Of a DNA stretch of 13,758 bases, positions 8,579-13,758 are shown piece after piece. The position numbers and the translations under genes were made by a program. Origin of the DNA: Sulfurimonas sp. (GTDB taxonomy: Bacteria; Campylobacterota; Campylobacteria; Campylobacterales; Sulfurimonadaceae); the NCBI GenBank assembly GCA_015663215.1, contig DQSP01000252.1, positions 1 to 13,758 on the forward strand, read 5' to 3'. How positions within the stretch are numbered: the stretch's first letter is position 1; each line of letters begins with the position of its first letter. Under the pieces are notes generated by a model, which ran no database searches, was not told where the DNA came from, and saw only the letters and a list, made by a program, of their open reading frames with translations.

Positions 8579-9778
8579 ATGATAGAAGAAGCACTACGTG
8601 AGATAAATAGAGGAACAGCCGAAATAATTGATATTGAGAGGATTGAAAAACTTCTTAAGGCTTACTTTGAAGAGGGAAAAAACTATACTGTAAAAGCAGG
8701 TTTTGACCCCACTGCACCAGACTTACACTTAGGGCATACAGTGCTACTTCAAAAACTAGCAACTTTTCAAAAATTTGGTGCTCGTGTTCAGTTTCTTATT
8801 GGGGATTTTACGGCAACTATTGGTGATCCTACTGGAAAAAGTGCTACTAGAAAAGTGCTAACTCCTGATGATATTGCTAAAAACATAGAGTCATACACTT
8901 CACAAGCCTTTAAAATTTTAGATGAGAGCAAAACTGACATAGTTTATAACAAAGAGTGGTTAGATGCTCTAGGCTCAGTAGGTATGCTACAACTTGCATC
9001 AAACCTTACTGTTGCTCGTATGTTAGAACGCGATGATTTTTCTAAACGCTATGCTTCGCAAACTCCAATCGCAGTGAGTGAGTTCATGTATCCATTGCTT
9101 CAAGGTTACGATAGTGTACATCTTAAGTCAGACATAGAAATAGGTGGAACGGACCAGAAGTTTAATTTACTTATGGGTAGACAACTTCAAAAATCTTATG
9201 AGATTAAAAAGCAACAAGCAGTTCTTATGATGCCAATCTTAGAAGGTCTTGATGGTATACAAAAGATGAGTAAATCTTTAGGAAACTACATAGGTGTAAC
9301 AGATACTCCAAATGATATGTTTGGTAAAGTTTTAAGCATTAGTGATGATTTAATGTGGCGCTTTTATGAACTTTTGAGTACTAAAACATTAGATGAAATA
9401 GCAAACTTAAAAACTGGTGTAAGTGATGGTTCTTTGCATCCAAAAAAAGTAAAAGAAGCACTTGCTTTAGAAATAACAACTCGTTTTCATACTGAAATGC
9501 AAGCGAATAATGCTAAAGTAGAATTTGATAAGGTTCACTCAAAGAGCCAAATTCCAACAGATATTCCCGAGTTTTCTTGCGAAGGTGAGGTTTGGATTGC
9601 AAAAGCTTTGTTAGATTGTAACATTGAGCCCTCAACTTCACAGGCTAGAAGAGATATTAAGCAAGGTGGTGTTAAAATAAACCAAGAAAAAGTATCTGAT
9701 GAAAAACTAGTACTGACAACTGGTGAGTACCTGCTCCAAGTTGGAAAAAGAAAATTTGCAAAATTAAAGGTAAACTAA
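8579..9778 (+). CDS. tyrS: Tyrosyl-tRNA synthetase
   Basis: This class I synthetase charges tRNA-Tyr with tyrosine in the cytoplasm. Counting from the ATG at 8579 (399 residues), the Rossmann core has KAGFDPTAPDLHLGH with the HIGH-type motif HLGH at 50-53, ERDDFSKRY near 150-158, and GGTDQKFNLL near 189-198. The KMSKS loop is at 229-233. The C-terminal S4-type RNA-binding domain carries SQARRDIKQGGVKIN. I chose ATG 8579 over TTG 8561 because no ribosome site precedes the TTG, while GGAG (8563-8566) and an AAGAAG precede the ATG, and H. pylori TyrS begins at a similar point (from memory). The stop overlaps the next start (TAATG at 9776-9780), so the two are probably translated together. Confidence 0.95.
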   Translation: MIEEALREINRGTAEIIDIERIEKLLKAYFEEGKNYTVKAGFDPTAPDLHLGHTVLLQKLATFQKFGARVQFLIGDFTATIGDPTGKSATRKVLTPDDIAKNIESYTSQAFKILDESKTDIVYNKEWLDALGSVGMLQLASNLTVARMLERDDFSKRYASQTPIAVSEFMYPLLQGYDSVHLKSDIEIGGTDQKFNLLMGRQLQKSYEIKKQQAVLMMPILEGLDGIQKMSKSLGNYIGVTDTPNDMFGKVLSISDDLMWRFYELLSTKTLDEIANLKTGVSDGSLHPKKVKEALALEITTRFHTEMQANNAKVEFDKVHSKSQIPTDIPEFSCEGEVWIAKALLDCNIEPSTSQARRDIKQGGVKINQEKVSDEKLVLTTGEYLLQVGKRKFAKLKVN

Positions 9779-10869
9779 TGAGTTTTAAGTCAATAAATAT
9801 CGGAAAACACACTATTAATATACCAATTATCCAAGGGGGAATGGGTGTTGGTATCTCTTGGTCACAGCTTGCAGGAAGTGTAAGTAAAGAGGGTGGATTA
9901 GGTGTTATCTCTTCAGTTGGAACGGGTTATTATAATAAAAAAGAGCATGTGAAAAAGTTAGTAGCACAGCGTCCTTTAGAAGTAGAAAACTTTTACTCAA
10001 AAGAGGCTCTAGTTAAAATATTTTCAGATGCTAGAGAAATTTGTGGTGATGCCCCTATTGCTTGTAATGTTTTATATGCGATTAATGATTATGGACGTGT
10101 TGTAACTGACTCATGTGAGGCGGGTGCAAATATTATAATTACAGGAGCTGGCCTTCCTACGAATATGCCTGAATTTACAGTAGATTATCCAGATGTAGCA
10201 CTTGTGCCTATTGTATCTTCTGCAAAGGCTCTTAAAATCATCTGTAAGCGTTGGAAAAAACGTTATGATAGAGTACCTGACGCGGTTATCGTTGAAGGTC
10301 CTAAGTCTGGTGGTCATCAAGGTTTTACTTACGAACAATGTGGGATGCCTGAGAATCAACTTGAAAATATTATAGCTCCTGTTGTAGAAGAAGCTGCAAA
10401 ATGGGGAGATATTCCTGTAATCGCTGCTGGTGGTGTTTGGGATAAAAATGACATAGAAGAGATGATGTCACTCGGTGCTCGAGCTGTTCAGATGGGGACA
10501 CGTTTTATTGGTACTCATGAGTGTGATGCTCATGATAATTTTAAAGAAGTTCTTATGGGTGCTAAAAAAGAAGATATACAGCTGATGGGTTCTCCTGTTG
10601 GTTACCCTGCTCGTGGTGTAAGAACTAACCTTACAGGTTTAATAGAAAGACGAGAAGGTCCTTCAATCAAGTGTATATCAAATTGTGTTGCTCCATGTAA
10701 TCGTGGTATTGAGGCTAAAGAAGTTGGTTTTTGTATCGCAGATAGACTCTCAGATGCTTACGAAGGAAATACTGAACTTGGACTTTTCTTCTCAGGTACA
10801 AATGGTTATCGTATAAATGAAATCATCTCAGTAAAAGAGCTTTTTGTCAAACTTACACAAGGCGAATAG
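9778..10869 (+). CDS. Nitronate monooxygenase/2-nitropropane-dioxygenase family flavoprotein with four-cysteine motif
   Basis: The family is FMN-binding TIM-barrel enzymes that oxidise nitronates, and includes the enoyl-ACP reductase FabK, so the true substrate is uncertain. IPIIQGGMGVGISWSQLAGSV (15-35, given only as a landmark) is the N-terminal FMN region. EGPKSGGHQG (173-182) holds His180 at the family's catalytic position, and AAGGVWD (216-222) plus ALGAR-like SLGARAVQMGTRF (231-243) form the phosphate site. Unusually, the C-terminus has Cys299, Cys303, Cys307 and Cys319 (C-x3-C-x3-C-x11-C), which could bind an iron-sulfur cluster or zinc. AAAGG at 9766-9770 sits 7 bases before the ATG, which overlaps the tyrS stop. 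A similar gene in this position in other Campylobacterota (recalled, not checked) speaks for a housekeeping role rather than a link to the nitrate genes. Confidence 0.8.
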   Translation: MSFKSINIGKHTINIPIIQGGMGVGISWSQLAGSVSKEGGLGVISSVGTGYYNKKEHVKKLVAQRPLEVENFYSKEALVKIFSDAREICGDAPIACNVLYAINDYGRVVTDSCEAGANIIITGAGLPTNMPEFTVDYPDVALVPIVSSAKALKIICKRWKKRYDRVPDAVIVEGPKSGGHQGFTYEQCGMPENQLENIIAPVVEEAAKWGDIPVIAAGGVWDKNDIEEMMSLGARAVQMGTRFIGTHECDAHDNFKEVLMGAKKEDIQLMGSPVGYPARGVRTNLTGLIERREGPSIKCISNCVAPCNRGIEAKEVGFCIADRLSDAYEGNTELGLFFSGTNGYRINEIISVKELFVKLTQGE

Positions 10870-10876
10870 TCATTAA

Positions 10877-12265
10877 ATGATTCGAATTGTAGTCTTTTTC
10901 TTTATTTTTATAACAGCACTTCATGCTCTCAGTGATCAAGAAATTCTAAAACGTGCAGATGGTTTTATGAAAACTCCAAACAAGAGTAATCAGTTCCGTG
11001 CATATAATGACTACAAAAATCTCTACCTTAGAGCTTTGATGACTGATAACAAGAGATTAAAACTCAATGCACTTAAAGGTATAGTTAGTAGTGGAGAGAA
11101 ACTTCATATTGATGTTTCTCAATACTCTGATGAGTTGTCCTCATTACATCCAAAATCAGTATACAAAGCACCAACTTCTAAAGCAAATAAAACTACAAAT
11201 AAAAAATTAAAAATAAAATCAACACATAAGTTAAAATCTATTCGATGGAAAAATGATAGAGTAGTTATCTCTTTTGATAAAAAATTACGTAATAATCAAA
11301 TAAATTATTTTACTCTTTACGATTCACAGAAAAAAGAATATAGGTATATTTTTGATATTCATGCATCTATGTTAACTAGCTCTCAAACTCTTAGAAAAGA
11401 TGGTATAGACAAGATTAAACTTGCACAATTTAATACAAATACACTGCGTTTTGTTATTCAAAATAGCTATAAACTCAAAATTAGCTTTAAAAAAGATGCT
11501 AAATCTCTTATAATTCATATTAAGAATGTTACAAAATCAAACTATATAGCACCTACGCCTCAAGGTATAGTACCAAAGTCAGTTGATAGAAATAAGATAA
11601 TAGTAATAGATGCCGGACATGGCGGAAAAGACCCCGGTGCAGTTGGATATAAAAAATATAGAGAAAAGGTAGTTGTTCTACAAATTGCACAAGAGCTTAA
11701 AAAGGTACTCCATAGCCGTGGTTATAAAGTCTATATGACTAGGGACTCAGATAAGTTTGTAAAGCTAAGAAGTAGAACACATTATGCAAATAAAAAGAGA
11801 GCGGATCTTTTCATAAGTATTCATGCCAATGCTGTTGGTAAGAAGAATGCAAATAAAGTACATGGTTTAGAGTGTTACTTTTTAGATAAGTCTCGCTCCT
11901 CAAGAGCAAAAAAAGTTGCTGCAAGTGAAAATAGAGCGGATCTTTCTGATATGGGTTTTTATGGGAAAGACACACTTTTAAGTACACTTAATTCTCATAA
12001 CATAGTTGCGGCGAACAAATTAGCTATTGATTTGCAAAGAGGGGCATTAGGTAGCTTAAAAAAGAGTTTTAAAAATGTTAAAGATGCTGGTGTCAGACAA
12101 GGACCATTTTGGGTTTTAGTTGGAGCTCAGATGCCAGCAGTCTTAGTAGAAGTTGGATTTATTTCTAATCCAACTGAAGCGAAACGCTTAGTCAACAGAA
12201 AGTACCAAAAAGCTATGGCACTTGGACTCGCAAATGGAGTAGAGAGATACTTTAGAAATAACTAA
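10877..12265 (+). CDS. amiA: N-acetylmuramoyl-L-alanine amidase, exported, AMIN plus Amidase_3
   Basis: This zinc amidase cuts the bond between muramic acid and the stem peptide of peptidoglycan in the periplasm, as needed for daughter-cell separation. The 462-residue product begins with a signal peptide (MIRIVVFFFIFITALHA, probable cleavage after Ala17). A helical N-terminal segment and a Lys/Asn/Thr-rich linker (about 99-117) come next, then an AMIN-like beta domain (about 118-218) expected to bind cell wall. The catalytic domain runs from VIDAGHGGKDPGA. Zinc ligands and catalytic residues are His248, Glu263 (YREK), His316 (SIHAN) and Glu425 (LVEVGFISN), all present. It starts 7 bases after the flavoprotein stop; the nearest ribosome site, AAGG at 10859-10862, is 14 bases from the ATG, so coupling to the upstream gene is likely. 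H. pylori has an amiA in a comparable place (from memory). Confidence 0.92.
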   Translation: MIRIVVFFFIFITALHALSDQEILKRADGFMKTPNKSNQFRAYNDYKNLYLRALMTDNKRLKLNALKGIVSSGEKLHIDVSQYSDELSSLHPKSVYKAPTSKANKTTNKKLKIKSTHKLKSIRWKNDRVVISFDKKLRNNQINYFTLYDSQKKEYRYIFDIHASMLTSSQTLRKDGIDKIKLAQFNTNTLRFVIQNSYKLKISFKKDAKSLIIHIKNVTKSNYIAPTPQGIVPKSVDRNKIIVIDAGHGGKDPGAVGYKKYREKVVVLQIAQELKKVLHSRGYKVYMTRDSDKFVKLRSRTHYANKKRADLFISIHANAVGKKNANKVHGLECYFLDKSRSSRAKKVAASENRADLSDMGFYGKDTLLSTLNSHNIVAANKLAIDLQRGALGSLKKSFKNVKDAGVRQGPFWVLVGAQMPAVLVEVGFISNPTEAKRLVNRKYQKAMALGLANGVERYFRNN

Positions 12266-13344
12266 TTTTCTTCTTTTTTCCACTCTAGTTTACCATGAAC
12301 AGACTCTTTATCCGAGATGAGACCCTCTATCTGCTGTTTTACTTTATCGTATTTATATTGTTCTTTAAAATGCGCAATTCTTCCACCAGCAGCATTGGGA
12401 TGTCCACCACCACCTGCCCACTCTTTAGCAATTTGGGAAACACTCACTTTGTCGTCAGCACGAAGACTCATAGCCCCTTTAAAACTTATATCTACGATAA
12501 AATCATACTCAGGGTAGGCTACTAAAAAACCATTTCCTACAATAGAAGTGTTACCAACTGCATAAGAGAGATAGCCTTTGTACCCTTTATAATAAATAGT
12601 ATTTGTTTCTCTTTGAGAACCAAGAAGTTTCACAACATAATCAGTTGCTAAATTATCAAGTGTGTCATTTTTCTCATGTGTAAAAAATGCTTTTTTAATG
12701 AGGTGAATTTTTTCATCAAGAACGATAGGTGCATCGTCTTCACTTATGTACTTCACTGCCTCTTCTAAAAGAGTGAGCTTATAAGTATTGTCTTCATTTG
12801 CAAACATTATACGGTTGAGTTCGCGAGTTTCAGTCACTAAACGCATACAAACTTTTCCATACTCAAAGTTGTCATGTTGCTCTTTTTTCCATAAATCAAC
12901 GGCGTTTACTATATCTACATACTTACACATCCACTCAGGTTCATTAAACTCAAAATGCTCTTTTACATAGTCATATACAATTTTTGTAGCACAACGCTCT
13001 GTATCAAGATAGTACCATTCATGTTTTTTAGCAGACTCTGCACCACTTCCATGGTGGTCAAGAAGAGTGAGTTTTACATCTAGCTTAGCAGAGTTAAGTC
13101 TTGCTACTTCATCTGTAAGCCATCTTGATTCATCTGCTGTGAGATTAAGATCACTTATAAGTATAAGCGAAGCAGATTTTTCAGCTTTTATATTTTCTAA
13201 AATAATAGTCAGTTTTGATTTTACCTCAGGACCATAGTTAGCATTGTAGTTGTACTTTATGTAGGGTGTGTATTTCATCACAAGTTGACAGCTGTAGCCA
13301 TCGAGGTCTATGTGGGAGAGATGGTGAATAGTTCTGTTATTCAT
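12262..13344 (-). CDS. DHH/DHHA1 family phosphoesterase (NrnA-like nanoRNase or cyclic-dinucleotide-linked phosphodiesterase)
   Basis: DHH/DHHA1 proteins are manganese-dependent phosphoesterases; well-studied members degrade very short RNAs, pAp, or linear products of cyclic dinucleotides such as pGpG. The 360-residue product has HIDLDG (11-16, metal ligands His11, Asp13, Asp15), ISDLNL (Asp65), DHHGSG (Asp96-His97-His98) and the C-terminal DHHA1 motif GGGGHPNAAGG (311-321). All catalytic motifs are intact, and no signal peptide or membrane segment is seen, so it is cytoplasmic. AAAAGGA (13357-13363 on this strand) is 12 bases before the ATG. The gene follows flhA by 33 bases, suggesting co-transcription, and converges on amiA with overlapping stop codons (12262-12265). 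It lacks the RecJ-type extra domains. The substrate cannot be read from the sequence. Confidence 0.88.
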   Translation of the reverse strand: MNNRTIHHLSHIDLDGYSCQLVMKYTPYIKYNYNANYGPEVKSKLTIILENIKAEKSASLILISDLNLTADESRWLTDEVARLNSAKLDVKLTLLDHHGSGAESAKKHEWYYLDTERCATKIVYDYVKEHFEFNEPEWMCKYVDIVNAVDLWKKEQHDNFEYGKVCMRLVTETRELNRIMFANEDNTYKLTLLEEAVKYISEDDAPIVLDEKIHLIKKAFFTHEKNDTLDNLATDYVVKLLGSQRETNTIYYKGYKGYLSYAVGNTSIVGNGFLVAYPEYDFIVDISFKGAMSLRADDKVSVSQIAKEWAGGGGHPNAAGGRIAHFKEQYKYDKVKQQIEGLISDKESVHGKLEWKKEEN

Positions 13345-13356
13345 AATTTATTAATT

Positions 13357-13363
13357 TCCTTTT
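13357..13363 (-). promoter_or_regulatory. Ribosome binding site of the DHH phosphoesterase gene (AAAAGGA)
   Basis: Read on the minus strand, AAAAGGA lies in the 33-base gap after flhA, 12 bases before the ATG at 13344. The spacing is longer than ideal, but no other start codon fits better. The gap shows no terminator, so the transcript probably continues from flhA. Confidence 0.45.
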
Positions 13364-13377
13364 AAATATTTATATTT

Positions 13378-13758
13378 TTATAGTTTAACTGTGATAGAAC
13401 CAAGTACTTCAAAAGTAGCATTAGAATCTATCTCAGCATGTGAGAGCGTAACGATGTCAAGTGAGAAACGCTCAAATATCTCAGCTATACCACGGCGAAG
13501 TTGAGGATCAACTATCACAACAATTGGAGAAACACCTTTTTGAAGGAGTTCAGCTGCCTTATCACTTGTCGCTTGGATAAGAGCATTTATCTCACCTACA
13601 TTTAACATGAGGTTTCTCACACCATCTTGTTCTGTAGACTTTTGCAGGAGCATCTGTTCTGTGTTTGTGTCAAATGTGAGCAATCTCACAACATTATCAT
13701 CACTAGAATATATTTGTGTTATCACTCTTGAGAGTTTCGCACGAACTTGTTCAGTAAT
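13378..13758 (-). CDS. flhA: Flagellar biosynthesis protein FlhA, C-terminal fragment (rest beyond right edge)
   Basis: FlhA is the multi-pass export gate of the flagellar type III secretion system; its large cytoplasmic C-terminal domain docks chaperone-substrate complexes. Only the last 126 codons are in the window. The frame is open to the right edge (ITEQVRAKLSR precedes the GTG at 13725), so that GTG is an internal valine, not a start. The end of the domain is recognisable by VIVDPQLRRGIAEIFERF followed by LSHAEIDSNATFEVLGSI, closely like FlhA of Helicobacter and Campylobacter. No membrane segments are expected in this part. The DHH phosphoesterase gene follows 33 bases downstream. Confidence 0.9.
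   Translation of the reverse strand: MTEQVRAKLSRVITQIYSSDDNVVRLLTFDTNTEQMLLQKSTEQDGVRNLMLNVGEINALIQATSDKAAELLQKGVSPIVVIVDPQLRRGIAEIFERFSLDIVTLSHAEIDSNATFEVLGSITVKL

Noticed and set aside
9778..10869. Functional link of the nitronate-monooxygenase-like gene (a nitrite producer) with narB/nirA
   Set aside because: It sits inside the tyrS-amiA core operon, an arrangement I recall also from Campylobacterota without nitrate assimilation, so the proximity is probably chance.
12295..12525. Two overlapping plus-strand frames (76 and 66 codons) within the DHH gene
   Set aside because: Both oppose a coding sequence with intact DHH and DHHA1 motifs, and no convincing ribosome site was noted.

Overview
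The window is an A+T-rich stretch of bacterial chromosome, almost entirely coding. The PyrH, omega, RSH (SpoT) and TyrS proteins and the pyrH-rpoZ-spoT-tyrS-NMO-amiA order resemble Campylobacterota (Helicobacter pylori has a comparable order, from memory). A NarB/NirA nitrate-assimilation pair beside this core suggests a free-living relative of the Sulfurimonas type rather than a host-adapted Helicobacter or Campylobacter. The genus is an inference. No tRNA, rRNA, insertion sequence, prophage, CRISPR array or long repeat was seen, and no gene-free gap exceeds about 100 bases.

Positions 1-5341, nitrogen assimilation (+ strand). A DmsC-type eight-helix membrane anchor, whose frame is open to the left edge and reads like the tail of a DmsB-type iron-sulfur protein, overlaps by 4 bases a cytoplasmic NarB-type molybdenum nitrate reductase. 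After a 102-base gap with a plausible promoter comes a siroheme/4Fe-4S nitrite reductase (NirA) with an unusually long C-terminus. Together they would take nitrate to ammonium in the cytoplasm. The odd part is that an assimilatory-type nitrate reductase appears to be wired to the membrane quinone pool.

Positions 5434-12265, core housekeeping (+ strand). A TATAAT promoter precedes pyrH (UMP kinase). It is followed closely by rpoZ (RNA polymerase omega), a long bifunctional RSH protein (ppGpp synthetase/hydrolase, TTG start), tyrS (with its own TATAAT just upstream), a nitronate-monooxygenase-like flavoprotein with a four-cysteine motif, and an exported N-acetylmuramoyl-L-alanine amidase. Spacings are short or overlapping throughout, so this is probably one operon with internal promoters.

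Positions 12262-13758 (- strand). A DHH/DHHA1 phosphoesterase converges on the amidase gene, with overlapping stop codons. Upstream of it on the same strand, separated by 33 bases, lies the 3' end of flhA (flagellar export gate), cut by the right edge. The phosphoesterase therefore probably belongs to a flagellar transcript.

The most noteworthy observations are the apparent membrane-anchored NarB, the C-terminal extension of NirA, the cysteine motif in the flavoprotein, and the phosphoesterase next to flhA. The rest is ordinary core genome.
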